Of a stretch of 64,000 bases of DNA, positions 17,462 to 26,579 are shown in pieces. The notes below the pieces were generated by a model. It was not told the origin of the DNA and made no database searches. It worked only from the letters and a program-made list of their open reading frames with translations. A program made the position numbers and the translations under genes. Within the stretch, counting starts at the first letter, position 1. Each line of letters begins with the position of its first letter. Source of the DNA: Rhodobacteraceae bacterium NBU2976 (GTDB lineage Bacteria; Pseudomonadota; Alphaproteobacteria; Rhodobacterales; Rhodobacteraceae); NCBI GenBank assembly GCA_023630215.1, contig JALPRQ010000001.1:62001-126000 (forward strand), in the 5' to 3' direction.

Positions 17462-18625
17462 TTAGGTCTGTGTCTCGGCGGCAATCTCGGCACGCGACTT
17501 GCGGGCGCGTTCGGTTGCGGATTTCAATTGTCCGCAGGCGGCCATGATATCTTCGCCACGTGGACGGCGGATCGGGCTGGCATATCCGGCGGCGTTGACG
17601 ATCCTGCCAAAGGTTTCGATTCGATCCCAGTCAGACCGTTCATATGGCGCGCCGGGCCAAGGATTAAAGGGAATCAGGTTAATCTTTGCCGGGATACCCG
17701 CAATCAGCTTCACCAGACGACGGGCGTCCTCGTCACTGTCGTTTACCCCTTTCAGCATGACATATTCGAACGTGATCCGTTCAGAATTTGACAACGTCGG
17801 ATACGCGCGCAGCGCATCGAGCAACGTTGCGATGTTCCAGCGTTTGTTGATCGGCACCAGCTTGTCACGCACCTCGTCAGTGGTCGCATGGAAGCTGATC
17901 GCCAGCAGGCAGCCGATTTCCTCGCCCACGCGGGCGATTTCCGGCACTACGCCAGATGTCGACAGCGTAATACGGCGTCGCGAGATGGATATCCCCTCGC
18001 CGTCCATCGCAATTTTCATCGCATCGCGAACATTGTCGACATTATATAGCGGCTCGCCCATCCCCATCAAAACGATGTTCGAAATCTTGCGTTTATCGGT
18101 TGGCAGTCCGCCCCATTCCTCCAAATCGTCCCGCGCGACCAGAATCTGCGCCACGATCTCGCCAGCCGTCAGGTTACGAACCAGTTTTTGCGTTCCGGTA
18201 TGGCAGAAGGAGCAGGTCAAGGTGCACCCGATCTGCGAGGAGATACATAACGTCCCCCGATCCGTTTCAGGGATATAGACCGCCTCGACCTCGTGCCCGC
18301 CTGCGATGCGCAGCAGGTATTTCCGTGTGCCGTCCTCGGAAATCTGACGGGTCACGATTTCCGGCCGTTCCAAGGTGAAATTCTCGGCAAGCATCGCGCG
18401 ATAAGGTTTCGCCAGATTCGTCATCATGTCGAAATCCGTGACACCATGCCAATATAGCCAGCTCCAAATCTGGCCAACGCGCATTTTGGCCTGTTTTTCG
18501 GGGGTGCCAAGCCCGATCAACGCCTCGCGCATTTGTTCCCGCGTCAACCCTACCAGCGGGCGCAAGCCACCCGTCTCCTTGCGAGGGATCGTCAGAACAT
18601 CCTGTGTGATCGGGGCATCTGCCAT
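17462..18625 (-). CDS. rlmN: Dual-specificity 23S rRNA/tRNA adenine-C2 methyltransferase RlmN
   Basis: A 387-residue radical-SAM enzyme that methylates C2 of A2503 in 23S rRNA and A37 in several tRNAs. The iron-sulfur motif [11 protein letters not shown] (CxxxCxxC) sits near residue 130, and [13 protein letters not shown] and [14 protein letters not shown] follow as expected. The resolving Cys is in DIMAACGQL near the C-terminus. The start matches family length. It is a single gene between the L,D-transpeptidase and the IalB-like gene, all on the minus strand. Confidence 0.97.
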   Translation of the reverse strand: MADAPITQDVLTIPRKETGGLRPLVGLTREQMREALIGLGTPEKQAKMRVGQIWSWLYWHGVTDFDMMTNLAKPYRAMLAENFTLERPEIVTRQISEDGTRKYLLRIAGGHEVEAVYIPETDRGTLCISSQIGCTLTCSFCHTGTQKLVRNLTAGEIVAQILVARDDLEEWGGLPTDKRKISNIVLMGMGEPLYNVDNVRDAMKIAMDGEGISISRRRITLSTSGVVPEIARVGEEIGCLLAISFHATTDEVRDKLVPINKRWNIATLLDALRAYPTLSNSERITFEYVMLKGVNDSDEDARRLVKLIAGIPAKINLIPFNPWPGAPYERSDWDRIETFGRIVNAAGYASPIRRPRGEDIMAACGQLKSATERARKSRAEIAAETQT

Positions 18626-18710
18626 CTTCGAACCTTCAAATGCATCGCGCCCCCCGATATGGGAGGCGCTGATCAGAATTACCAGATTTTATACGAATGC
18701 GCCAGTCAGG

Positions 18711-19238
18711 TTACTGGCAAAGCTCCAACGCTTTGTCGACAGCCGCCGTGAACCCCCGCAGCGAGAAGGTATCAATCGTGGTGGTTCCACGTTTGGATAC
18801 ACCGGTCACGATTGCGTCTGCACCACGTTTCATCGCTTCGATCAGCGCGGCGTCGTCTGACGGGTTCGGCCATGCATATTCGGGATGAACAGATTCGTCG
18901 GGGAACATCGCAAAGGTTTCATTTCCAATCTCGATCTTCACGGCGCCATCTGGTTTCAGCGGGTAACCAGCCAGCCAGCTTGGCTCCCCCGCAATTCCCT
19001 GTCCCGGGATAACCGAGATATGGAACCGGATTTCACTACGGCTAACGGTAACAACTTGCCCGTTCCGCCGCGCTTCGGTTTTGGTTGGTTTGGAAACGAT
19101 GAAACAGACTTTCGGATCCTCGTCGACATAGACGCTCCAATCCGTGACGGCTTCAACCATTTCCAGTTCCTGAGCCTGTGCACCGATAGCCGCCACCATA
19201 GCGATCAACGTAGCACTGAATACTGTCTTCAAGCTCAT
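18711..19238 (-). CDS. IalB-family (invasion-associated locus B) periplasmic protein
   Basis: A 175-residue secreted protein of the IalB family, common in Rhizobiales and Rhodobacterales. The name comes from Bartonella; outside pathogens the role is unknown. A signal peptide ends at IGAQAQ near residue 24. The family core WSVYVDEDPKVCFIVSKPT and RSEIRFHISVIPG is clear, and the C-terminus keeps TIDTFSLRGFTAAVDKA. The ATG at 19238 has an AGGAGG ribosome site; the frame upstream of it has no support. Confidence 0.88.
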   Translation of the reverse strand: MSLKTVFSATLIAMVAAIGAQAQELEMVEAVTDWSVYVDEDPKVCFIVSKPTKTEARRNGQVVTVSRSEIRFHISVIPGQGIAGEPSWLAGYPLKPDGAVKIEIGNETFAMFPDESVHPEYAWPNPSDDAALIEAMKRGADAIVTGVSKRGTTTIDTFSLRGFTAAVDKALELCQ

Positions 19239-19440
19239 GGCAATCTGCCTCCTCAACAATCCACCCGCTGACTGGTTGTGGAATATTCCCAATCCAGTTC
19301 AGCCTTGTATTCCTATCACCTGCGATCATAACTTATGCAAATTGCCCATGCTTTTGCTAGAGCAAATCCAAAGAAATCCGCAACATAAGCGGGCATATGC
19401 CTGAGTTTTTACCAGAGTTGAACCGTAAAGGATCGAGAAC

Positions 19441-20457
19441 ATGACCAAAGCCATGCCGTTTACTGAAATTTGGCGAGGAGATTTCCTGGAGTCGGTTCAC
19501 GCCGGGCATGCGGTCGTGATGAATGCAACCGGGTCGATTATCGCGTCGTGGGGCGATCCCGAGGCCGTTATCCTGCCCCGATCGTCAAGCAAAATGCTGC
19601 AAGCGATCCCGCTGGTTGAAAGCGGCGCGGCGGCGGCTTTTGGCCTGACTTCGGAACATCTGGCGTTGGCATGTGCGTCACATCAGGGTGCGCCGGAACA
19701 TACGGAACGTGTTGACGCTTGGCTGCATCATCTGGGCTTGGGCGAAAATGATCTGCGCTGTGGTCCGCAACCACCAGAAGATACGCCGACTCGACATGCG
19801 ATGCTGATATCCGGTGGTTCCCCGTGCCAATTACATAATAATTGTTCCGGCAAACATTCTGGCTTTCTGACATTATCAAAATATCTTGGTGCCGGTCCGG
19901 AATATATAGAGGCGGATCACCCCGTGCAGTTGGCTGTGCGCGAGGTATTCGAAGACCTGACAGGCGAAACCTCGCCCGGATTTGCGATTGACGGGTGTTC
20001 TGCCCCCAACTTCGCCACAAGCGTCACAGGTCTGGCGCGCGCCATGGCCCGGATGGCAGACCCCAACTCGCTTGGCGCGTCGCGCAGTGCGGCGGCCAAG
20101 TCACTGGTTGACGCTATGCTAAAACACCCGTCGCTGGTTGCGGGCACGACCCGCGCCTGCACAGAATTGATGGAGGCGTCGGACCATCATGTAGTGGTAA
20201 AGACCGGCGCCGAAGGGGTATTTGTCGCGATCCTCCCCAACCAGAACATTGGCGTTGCACTGAAAATTATTGATGGCGCGACGCGCGCCAGCGAATCGGC
20301 GATGGCGGCAATCCTGGTCCGACTGGGCGTTCTGGACCCCAACCACCCGCTTGTGGCAAAGCGTCTGCGCCCCCGAATACTGAATCGCCGCAAGATTGAC
20401 ACCGGATCGGTCGAACCTGCTGCTGCATTCTATCAGGATGGGCAAGGGTTGATCTAG
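19441..20457 (+). CDS. L-asparaginase II family protein
   Basis: A 338-residue enzyme of the rhizobial thermolabile asparaginase (AnsA/PF06089) family, hydrolysing asparagine to aspartate and ammonia in the cytoplasm. Family features are the N-terminal EIWRGDFLESVHAGHAVV, the SSSKMLQAIPLVESGAA motif near residue 45, the LACASHQGAPEH segment and HNNCSGKHSGFL. Length is typical. It is a stand-alone gene with a 200-base leader that holds no obvious operator. It meets DUF2794 tail to tail with a 4-base overlap. Confidence 0.92.
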   Translation: MTKAMPFTEIWRGDFLESVHAGHAVVMNATGSIIASWGDPEAVILPRSSSKMLQAIPLVESGAAAAFGLTSEHLALACASHQGAPEHTERVDAWLHHLGLGENDLRCGPQPPEDTPTRHAMLISGGSPCQLHNNCSGKHSGFLTLSKYLGAGPEYIEADHPVQLAVREVFEDLTGETSPGFAIDGCSAPNFATSVTGLARAMARMADPNSLGASRSAAAKSLVDAMLKHPSLVAGTTRACTELMEASDHHVVVKTGAEGVFVAILPNQNIGVALKIIDGATRASESAMAAILVRLGVLDPNHPLVAKRLRPRILNRRKIDTGSVEPAAAFYQDGQGLI

Positions 20458-20801
20458 CTGACGGCTTTGATCAGCTTACGCTCCAATACGGACAGCACCG
20501 TTTTCAGATCGCGTCCGCGTTTCAGAATGCGCCCATCCATCCCGACAACGGAATACTGACCTTGTTTGGCCCCCAGTTTCGGCGTTTTTTCGATCCGATA
20601 GATGGGAAATTCAGCAGTATGTCGGAAAACCGAGAACACCGCCTGATCTTTCAAACTGGAAATGCCATAGTCGCGCCATTCGCCCGCAGCCACCATTTTT
20701 CCGTATAAAGACAATATGATAGACAGTTCGTCCCGCTGATAGCTGACGACATCCGCTTGCGGTTGGTGAAGGTATCCATTGCCTACGATAACGGTTGCCA
20801 T
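20454..20801 (-). CDS. DUF2794 family protein
   Basis: A 115-residue cytosolic protein of DUF2794, a small family confined largely to alphaproteobacteria and of unknown function. Conserved stretches are RDELSIILSLYGKMVAAGEW, RDYGISSLKDQAVFSVFRH, PIYRIEKTPKL and GQYSVVGMDGRILKRG. The ATG at 20801 is taken; a TTG two codons earlier adds nothing. It is divergent from the small RNA locus and convergent with the asparaginase gene. Confidence 0.85.
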   Translation of the reverse strand: MATVIVGNGYLHQPQADVVSYQRDELSIILSLYGKMVAAGEWRDYGISSLKDQAVFSVFRHTAEFPIYRIEKTPKLGAKQGQYSVVGMDGRILKRGRDLKTVLSVLERKLIKAVS

Positions 20802-20929
20802 ACCCAATCATGTGCGAAGTTTTTGAAAAAAGGCAAGGGTTATGATCGTCCCAATTTGGACATAAAATTCCTTGAAATGGCCTTTTTCGCGCCGACTCGA
20901 TGCCCAAGTCAGCCGTCATATAGATACTT

Positions 20930-21044
20930 GTAGCTACTACAGCTTCAATCGGCACCGCGATTATCAGCCCCCACCCCGATACGCGGTGCCGATTATTTCT
21001 CCTCCCTTCGACTTGATCCTCCGCTTTTTTGCGGAGGTTTTTTT
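20930..21044 (+). ncRNA. Candidate trans-acting small RNA with CUCCUCCC motif
   Basis: This 303-base gap has no gene but a strong structured end. A perfect 13-bp stem (20947-20959 with 20982-20994) carries a C-rich loop containing CCCCCACCCC. A single-stranded linker with CTCCTCCCTT (20999-21008) follows, then a terminator stem CCTCCGC/GCGGAGG (21018-21037) and seven T. Nothing else on this strand needs a terminator here: the last plus-strand gene ended 560 bases earlier. TATAGATA at 20919-20926 could be a -10 box, but I see no clear -35. The CU-rich motif is complementary to Shine-Dalgarno sequences, as in the CcsR-type RNAs of Rhodobacter. An attenuator for the downstream ggt gene is the alternative. 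Confidence 0.65.
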
Positions 21045-21052
21045 GACTCTGG

Positions 21053-21066
21053 AATATCCGGATATT
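21053..21066. promoter_or_regulatory. Palindrome upstream of gamma-glutamyltransferase gene
   Basis: AATATCCGGATATT is a perfect 14-bp palindrome 38 bases before the ggt start and just after the small RNA terminator. It could be an operator; no matching second copy was seen. Confidence 0.35.
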
Positions 21067-21104
21067 GCTGCCTAACTTGCAGTCAAACAGCCAAGGGTTC
21101 CCCG

Positions 21105-22688
21105 ATGCGTGATTTTCACTCCCCCGGTCGTTCGACCGTGATTGCCGCCAACGGCGTTGCCGCAACGTCGCATCCGCTGGCGTCAAAAGTTGCGATCCAG
21201 ATTTTGGAAGCTGGTGGGAATGCCGTTGACGCTGCCATTGCTGCCGCGATGGTGCTGAACGTGGCGGAACCGAAAATGACCGGGCTGGGCGGCGATTGTT
21301 TCGCCCTGATCAAGCCCGCCGGGTCCGAGGAAATCATCGGCCTTAACGCTTCCGGCCGCTCACCCACTGGGCTGGACGCTGCCAAAATGCGGGCGGCTGG
21401 CCACAAGGAAGTGCCTTTGCGCGGGGTAGAGGCGATATCCGTCCCCGGCGCGGTTGACGGTATGGTGCAGCTGGCAAAGGATCATGGGCGTTTGGGGTTA
21501 AAAACCCTTCTGGCGCCCGCCATTCATTATGCCGAACAAGGTATCCCCGTTGCTCCGCGTGTGGCGTCTGACTGGCAGGACGGGCCAGAGGTGATCCAAG
21601 GCGCGGCGCGTATGCATTTCCTGAACAACGGCAAACCCCTTCACGAGGGCCAGATTTTCCGCGCCCCCGGCCAGGCCGAGGTCCTGCGCCGCATCGCCAT
21701 GGACGGCCGCGCCGGGTTCTACGAAGGAGAAGTGGCAGAGGATATGGTCGCCTCACTCCAGGCGATGGGCGGCACGCATACGCTGGAAGATTTCGCGGCA
21801 ACCGCCAGCGATTACGTCACCCCGATCACCGGAACCTATCGCGGGATGGAACTGGTGGAGCTTCCCCCAAATGGGCAGGGGGCAACCGCAATTGTTATGG
21901 CCAACATTCTGGAACAGTTCGACCTGTCGTCACTGGACCCGTTTGGCGTTGAGCGTGCCCATCTGGAGGCCGAGGCGGCAAAACTCGCCTATGATGCTCG
22001 CAATCGGTTTGTCGCGGACCCGACACATCAGTCCCTGCGGCTGGATCACATGCTTTCGAAACAAACCGGCAAGGCCCTTGGCGCCCTGATCGATCCCGAC
22101 CGCGCCATGCCCAACGCGTATGAAGCATCAGGGGCAGTCCACAAAGACACCGTCTATCTGACCGTCATCGATCGCGACCGCATGGCGGTTTCGCTGATCT
22201 ATTCGATCTTCCACGGCTGGGGGTCGGGGTTGGCCTCGGACAAGTTCGGGATCCTATTCCATAACCGGGGCGCCGGCTTTACCCTGACCGAAAACCACCC
22301 GAACGAGGCCGCCGGCAACAAACGTCCCATGCACACGATTATCCCGGCGATGTTGCGCAAGGATGGCAAACTGTTGGCAACGCTGGGGGTTATGGGTGGG
22401 GCCTATCAGCCCAACGGTCACGCGCGCATGCTGACAAACATGGTCGATTACGGCATGGACCCACAATCCGCCATTGATGCACCCCGTTGCTTTGACAATG
22501 GAATGCAGATGCAGGTGGAACGCGGGTATAGCGACGAAGTGCGCGAACGACTTGCCACCATGGGCCACAATGTCACGATCCCCGACAATCCGATTGGTGG
22601 GGCGCAGATGGTGATGATTGACCATGAAAACGGTGTGCTGCGCGGGGCGTCTGATCCGCGCAAGGATGGCTCGGCGCTGGGCTTTTAA
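21105..22688 (+). CDS. Gamma-glutamyltransferase family protein
   Basis: A 527-residue Ntn-hydrolase of the GGT family, which cleaves itself and transfers or hydrolyses gamma-glutamyl groups from glutathione-like compounds. The N-terminal part has AANGVAATSHPLAS, GGNAVDAAIAAAMVLNV and GLGGDCFALI. The likely nucleophile Thr is in HKDTVYLTVIDRD at about residue 350; the classical motif reads TTHxxVxD, so the His is replaced by Tyr here. This variant subgroup is widespread in Rhodobacterales. No signal peptide is seen, so it may be cytosolic, unlike E. coli Ggt. Confidence 0.9.
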   Translation: MRDFHSPGRSTVIAANGVAATSHPLASKVAIQILEAGGNAVDAAIAAAMVLNVAEPKMTGLGGDCFALIKPAGSEEIIGLNASGRSPTGLDAAKMRAAGHKEVPLRGVEAISVPGAVDGMVQLAKDHGRLGLKTLLAPAIHYAEQGIPVAPRVASDWQDGPEVIQGAARMHFLNNGKPLHEGQIFRAPGQAEVLRRIAMDGRAGFYEGEVAEDMVASLQAMGGTHTLEDFAATASDYVTPITGTYRGMELVELPPNGQGATAIVMANILEQFDLSSLDPFGVERAHLEAEAAKLAYDARNRFVADPTHQSLRLDHMLSKQTGKALGALIDPDRAMPNAYEASGAVHKDTVYLTVIDRDRMAVSLIYSIFHGWGSGLASDKFGILFHNRGAGFTLTENHPNEAAGNKRPMHTIIPAMLRKDGKLLATLGVMGGAYQPNGHARMLTNMVDYGMDPQSAIDAPRCFDNGMQMQVERGYSDEVRERLATMGHNVTIPDNPIGGAQMVMIDHENGVLRGASDPRKDGSALGF

Positions 22689-23011
22689 TGTAGCCCGCCT
22701 CCCAGATCATACTTGCCATTGTTCAGCGGGCCGAACATTTCTGCGACTTCGGGATGATCCACCGGATCGCCGGAATCATCGATCAGCAGGTTCTGTTCGG
22801 ACACATACGCCACGTAATAGGACACGTCATTTTCCGCCAGCAAGTGGTAGAAGGGCTGATCCTTCCTGGGACGCACTTCTTCGGGAATGGCTTCGTACCA
22901 TTCTTCGGTGTTGCTGAAGGTTGGGTCGATATCAAACACAACGCCACGGAAGGGGAAGTGTCTGTGCTTCACCACCTGTCCCAGCCCGAATTTTGCGTCT
23001 TTCTTCAACAT
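22685..23011 (-). CDS. hspQ: Heat-shock protein HspQ (hemimethylated-DNA-binding-like domain)
   Basis: A 108-residue protein of the HspQ/YccV family, an adaptor and specificity-enhancing factor for Lon protease in enterobacteria. The whole length matches: AKFGLGQVVKHRHFPFRGVV, FDIDPTFSNTEEWYEAIP, QPFYHLLAENDVSYYVAYVS and a NLL-acidic tail. The ATG at 23011 is chosen over one five codons earlier, because it matches the usual start (M-x-K-K-x-A-K-F) and has GGTAGGG ahead. It ends with a 4-base tail overlap with ggt. Confidence 0.92.
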   Translation of the reverse strand: MLKKDAKFGLGQVVKHRHFPFRGVVFDIDPTFSNTEEWYEAIPEEVRPRKDQPFYHLLAENDVSYYVAYVSEQNLLIDDSGDPVDHPEVAEMFGPLNNGKYDLGGGLH

Positions 23012-23102
23012 ATTCCCTACCTTCATACCATCCGGGCGAGGTTGACTTCACCGATAACACACCGGAAAAGCAGCTCAGGCCCGATCGGTTCAAGGTAATC
23101 TC

Positions 23103-23984
23103 ATGAGTCTGATACTTCAAGTTCTCGAAATCATTGCTCCCGTCTTTATTATTGCCGGGATCGGGGTTGGCTGGGTTGCGCTCGGCTGGGAATACAAGGT
23201 GGAGTTCGTGACTCGCCTGACCATGACACTGGCCGCGCCCTGTCTGATTTTTACATCCTTGGTGCGCACACAGATTGATCCGCAGGCGTTGCGCGATACT
23301 GCTCTGGCGGCGGTAGTGGCGTATCTGGCCGTGGCAGCGGTGACATTCGCACTGGTGAAGCTGGCAAGGCTGGATGTTCGAACATTCTTTGGCCCGCTGG
23401 TGTTTGGCAATACCGGCAATCTGGGCTTGCCGCTGGCGCTATTCGCCTTTGGCACCGCCGGGTTTGACCTGGCGGTGGTGATATTTGCGGTCATGTCGAT
23501 CCTGTCATTCACTTTTGGAGTCTGGATCGTGTCCGGCAGTGGGAACCCCCTGACCGCATTAAAGGAACCTATCGTTTGGGGCACGATCTTCGGCGGGATA
23601 TTCCTGCTGATGGGATGGACACCACCGGATTGGACCATGAATACCCTGTCCCTGATCGGGCAGATGCTTATCCCGGTCATGTTGATCACCCTTGGCGTTG
23701 CGGTTGCACGGCTGCGCCCCGACAATTTCCGCCGCGCGACGTGGCTTGGGGCATTGAAATATGTCATCTGTATTTCCGTTCCCTGGGGCGTTGCACTGGC
23801 ATTCGACCTGCCTCCCATCGCACTGGGCGTGCTGGTGATGCAGGTCGCGACACCTGTTGCGGTGACCTCCTATATGCTGGCAGCGAAATATAAGGCCGAC
23901 TCGGACGAGGTCGCCTCGCTGGTTATGACCTCCACCGTTATGGGGATCGTCGTATTGCCGCTGCTGATCGGCGTCCTGATCTAG
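23103..23984 (+). CDS. AEC-family transporter (auxin efflux carrier fold)
   Basis: A 293-residue inner-membrane permease with about ten hydrophobic helices in the AEC/PIN-like layout. The helix-breaking motifs APCLIFTSLVR and GNTGNLGLPLALFAFG sit in the first half; QVATPVAVTSYMLAAKY and TSTVMGIVVLPLLI close the second. Bacterial members export or import dicarboxylates such as malate or malonate, but the substrate here is not indicated. It is a single gene, divergent from hspQ. Confidence 0.88.
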   Translation: MSLILQVLEIIAPVFIIAGIGVGWVALGWEYKVEFVTRLTMTLAAPCLIFTSLVRTQIDPQALRDTALAAVVAYLAVAAVTFALVKLARLDVRTFFGPLVFGNTGNLGLPLALFAFGTAGFDLAVVIFAVMSILSFTFGVWIVSGSGNPLTALKEPIVWGTIFGGIFLLMGWTPPDWTMNTLSLIGQMLIPVMLITLGVAVARLRPDNFRRATWLGALKYVICISVPWGVALAFDLPPIALGVLVMQVATPVAVTSYMLAAKYKADSDEVASLVMTSTVMGIVVLPLLIGVLI

Positions 23985-24063
23985 AGTTTACTTGATTTTA
24001 ACACCGATTTGCGGTTCTTTGCGCTGAGAGGGTGAAAACACCCCGAGCAGCAAAGGCAGGCAA

Positions 24064-24639
24064 ATGCGCAAGTTCGCACTCCTATTACTTGTGGTGATTC
24101 TGGGATCCTGCTCGGGTAATGGTGGACCTGCGCCATCCCATCAGGATGATGCCTGCGCCATTCTGGACCAACGCCGCGGCTGGCATCGTGATTTGCTGGC
24201 CGCAGAACAGAAATGGGGTATCCCGGTTCATGTGATGATGGCGACCATTTGGAAAGAAAGCAGTTTCCGGCCCCGCGCGCGTCCGCCACGAACCTATGCG
24301 TTCGGGTCTATCCCGACCGGACGTCGCTCCTCGGCCTTTGGGTATTCACAGGCGCTTGACGGCACATGGGATTGGTATCAGCAGGAAACCGGTAATCACC
24401 GTGGGGATAGAGATGATTTCGACGATGCGACGGATTTTATCGGATGGTATCACGACCGCTCGAATCGGGTGAATGGTATCGCCAAAGATGATGCCTATAA
24501 TCTGTATCTGGCCTATCACGAAGGGCATACGGGATATGAACGCGGGTCTTACAATGCCAAGGGCTGGCTGATCGGAGTCGCCCGCGAGGTCGAGGCCATG
24601 GCACGCCGCTATGAAAGCCAGCTCCCCTATTGCCGCTAG
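24064..24639 (+). CDS. Lytic transglycosylase-like lipoprotein
   Basis: A 191-residue lipoprotein (signal ending ILGSC) with a lysozyme-like SLT domain. VHVMMATIWKESSFRPRARP carries the presumed catalytic Glu, followed by SSAFGYSQALDGTWDWYQQ and the C-terminal YLAYHEGHTGYERGSYN. Such enzymes cleave the glycan strands of peptidoglycan at or near the outer membrane. It stands alone and converges with znuB, overlapping it by 4 bases. Confidence 0.88.
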   Translation: MRKFALLLLVVILGSCSGNGGPAPSHQDDACAILDQRRGWHRDLLAAEQKWGIPVHVMMATIWKESSFRPRARPPRTYAFGSIPTGRRSSAFGYSQALDGTWDWYQQETGNHRGDRDDFDDATDFIGWYHDRSNRVNGIAKDDAYNLYLAYHEGHTGYERGSYNAKGWLIGVAREVEAMARRYESQLPYCR

Positions 24640-25424
24640 GCGCGAAGACGGCTCCCAAGGTTCGACAGCACAAAACATAGTGCAGATATGACAACAATTG
24701 ACGGTCCCGCGGGGGCGTCAGTTGTCCAACTGAACCAAATCCCGGCCACCACGGACATTAGTCCGATCATCATGCTTAGCCCCACCATCGCCTCCGGAGA
24801 TCGCGCGACCGGACGGGCCGCCGCCGCAGGCAATATCAGCATCGCCGTGATCAGCAACACGCCGATAAGCTTCATGGCCAACGCGACGAACAAGGCCAGC
24901 GTAAGCGTCAGGAACAGACGATCCAGAATAATCTTCCCCCCCTCGGCGACCATCAGATCGGGATGCAACGTGGCGTTCAACAAATCGCGCCAACGCCACA
25001 GGATCACCAAAAGAATCACCGCTCCACCAACCGCCATGAAGATAATCTCGTCCCAGGTCAGGAACAGGATATCTCCGATCAAGGTCTGCTCGACATCAAG
25101 TCGAACCCCGGGCACTAGCGCAGCCGCAACCAGACCAATCGCCAACGCGGAATGCGCAAACACGCCCAAAATCGTATCGACAGCATAGCGACCACGGCGT
25201 GTCGCCACCGTAACAGCAATTGCCATCAGGGCGGCCAGCAGCGCCACGCCCAGTGACAAGTTAATCCCCAGCGCGGTTCCCAGAACGATCCCCAACAATC
25301 CCGCATGAGAGGTTGCATCCCCAAAATAAGCCATTCGCCGCCAAACGACCAAACAGCCCAAGGGCGCAGCGGCAATCGCGATCACCCCTCCCGCGATCAA
25401 GGCTTTTAGCAGAAGTTCAGACAT
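24636..25424 (-). CDS. znuB: Zinc ABC transporter permease ZnuB
   Basis: A 262-residue membrane permease of the ABC-3 (metal) family, forming the channel for zinc uptake. RRMAYFGDATSHAGLLG near residue 30 is the family signature, and there are about eight hydrophobic segments. The ATG at 25424 overlaps the end of znuC by 8 bases; the open frame reaches 130 bases further up but lies wholly inside znuC. It is the last gene of zur-znuC-znuB. The matching binding protein ZnuA is not in this window. Confidence 0.94.
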   Translation of the reverse strand: MSELLLKALIAGGVIAIAAAPLGCLVVWRRMAYFGDATSHAGLLGIVLGTALGINLSLGVALLAALMAIAVTVATRRGRYAVDTILGVFAHSALAIGLVAAALVPGVRLDVEQTLIGDILFLTWDEIIFMAVGGAVILLVILWRWRDLLNATLHPDLMVAEGGKIILDRLFLTLTLALFVALAMKLIGVLLITAMLILPAAAARPVARSPEAMVGLSMMIGLMSVVAGIWFSWTTDAPAGPSIVVISALCFVLSNLGSRLRA

Positions 25425-26145
25425 GTTCGTGATGCTCGTGACTATGGTCGTGATGGTGTTGATACGGGGCAAGCGCCGCCCGCGCCCCAAACATTGCCTT
25501 GTATTCCGGCGCTTCGGAAACCACTGCGGGTTCACCGGAACAGCAGACATGACCATTCAGACAAATCACCCGATCTGATTCCGCCATTACGACGTGCAGA
25601 TCATGGCTTACCATCACGATACCGCATCCGGTCTGTTCCCTTACCATTGAAATCAACCGGTAAAACTGTGTTTCTGCGGGTTGATCCAATCCTTGTGTTG
25701 GTTCGTCCAGGATCAGAAGGTCCGGCTGACGTAGAAGCGCACGCGCCAGCAACACCCGCTGCAATTCGCCGCCCGACAGGTTTGCCATTTGCGACTCTAA
25801 CAACCCCTCGATATTCGTCTGTGCGATCACTTCGCGCCGTGCCACCGCACCCACCCTGCCCGCCAGCGTCAAGAATCGCTTAACCGGGATGGGAATCGTC
25901 TTTTCCAGTTGAACAATTTGTGGCGTATACCCGATGCGCAATCCGTCGCGTCGGACAATGCGCCCATCGTCAACCGGAATCGCCCCGATCAATGCCTTTA
26001 GCAATGTCGATTTTCCGGCCCCGTTCGGTCCGATGATTGTCAGAATTTCACCGGGACATATCTCCAGCGAGATATCATGGATCAGCCGCCGTTTCCCTGC
26101 GCGAACCTCCAGATTTTCGGTACGGATCAGCGGGGTCACTGACAT
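25417..26145 (-). CDS. znuC: Zinc ABC transporter ATP-binding protein ZnuC
   Basis: A 242-residue ATPase of the zinc importer. Walker A is GPNGAGKS (39-46), the signature is LSGGELQR (123-130) and Walker B is LLILDEPTQG. The last residues, YQHHHDHSHEHHEHV, form a histidine-rich tail likely to bind zinc, which may tune transport or store metal; such tails are usual on the binding protein ZnuA and less so on ZnuC. The ATG at 26145 overlaps the end of zur by 10 bases. Confidence 0.95.
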   Translation of the reverse strand: MSVTPLIRTENLEVRAGKRRLIHDISLEICPGEILTIIGPNGAGKSTLLKALIGAIPVDDGRIVRRDGLRIGYTPQIVQLEKTIPIPVKRFLTLAGRVGAVARREVIAQTNIEGLLESQMANLSGGELQRVLLARALLRQPDLLILDEPTQGLDQPAETQFYRLISMVREQTGCGIVMVSHDLHVVMAESDRVICLNGHVCCSGEPAVVSEAPEYKAMFGARAALAPYQHHHDHSHEHHEHV

Positions 26146-26567
26146 GCGGCACACAATCCGATAGCTTCAATCATCAGGTTTTCCACCTTGAATTCGCCCC
26201 GTGCCTGATCAAGCGCCGCCGAAGGTGCAACTTCGCGCTCCTGCACATCACCACAGGCCTGGCAGATCGTAAACATAGCGGTATGCGGATGCGGCTTGGA
26301 CGTGCAGGCCGTATAGGCCGAGATGGTCTGCAACTTGTGCGCCAAACCCTGTTCCACCAGAAAATCCAGAACACGGTAGACCGCTGGCGGGGCCGAGGCT
26401 TTTCCCTCCTCCTTCAGCCGGTCAAACATTTCGTAAGCACCGACCGGTTTGTCAGCGTGATACAGATGCTGCAACACCTCACGCCGCAACTCCGTTAACC
26501 GTACGCCACGTGCCGACAAGGCTTCGGTTGCGGTCTCGCTACGTTCACAAGCATGACATTGGGGCAT
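26136..26567 (-). CDS. zur: Zinc-responsive Fur-family repressor Zur
   Basis: A 143-residue Fur-family regulator; with zinc bound it should repress the zinc-uptake genes that follow. The DNA-binding domain includes RLTELRREVLQHLY and APPAVYRVLDFLVEQGLAHK. Metal ligands are visible: CxxC near the N-terminus (C4, C7), the HPHT pair near residue 93, CQACG at 102-106 and CAAC at the end. Zur is preferred to Fur because of these cysteines and because it leads the zur-znuC-znuB operon. A palindrome lies just ahead of the start. Confidence 0.94.
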   Translation of the reverse strand: MPQCHACERSETATEALSARGVRLTELRREVLQHLYHADKPVGAYEMFDRLKEEGKASAPPAVYRVLDFLVEQGLAHKLQTISAYTACTSKPHPHTAMFTICQACGDVQEREVAPSAALDQARGEFKVENLMIEAIGLCAACQ

Positions 26568-26579
26568 GAGCGTCCTTTC

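Noticed and set aside
24024-24050. CTGAGAGGG near a transcript start, like the THI-box of a TPP riboswitch
   Set aside because: Only the first motif is present; the second conserved half (GAUAAUGCCAGCG-like) is missing and the leader is too short. The downstream gene is a transglycosylase, not a thiamine gene.
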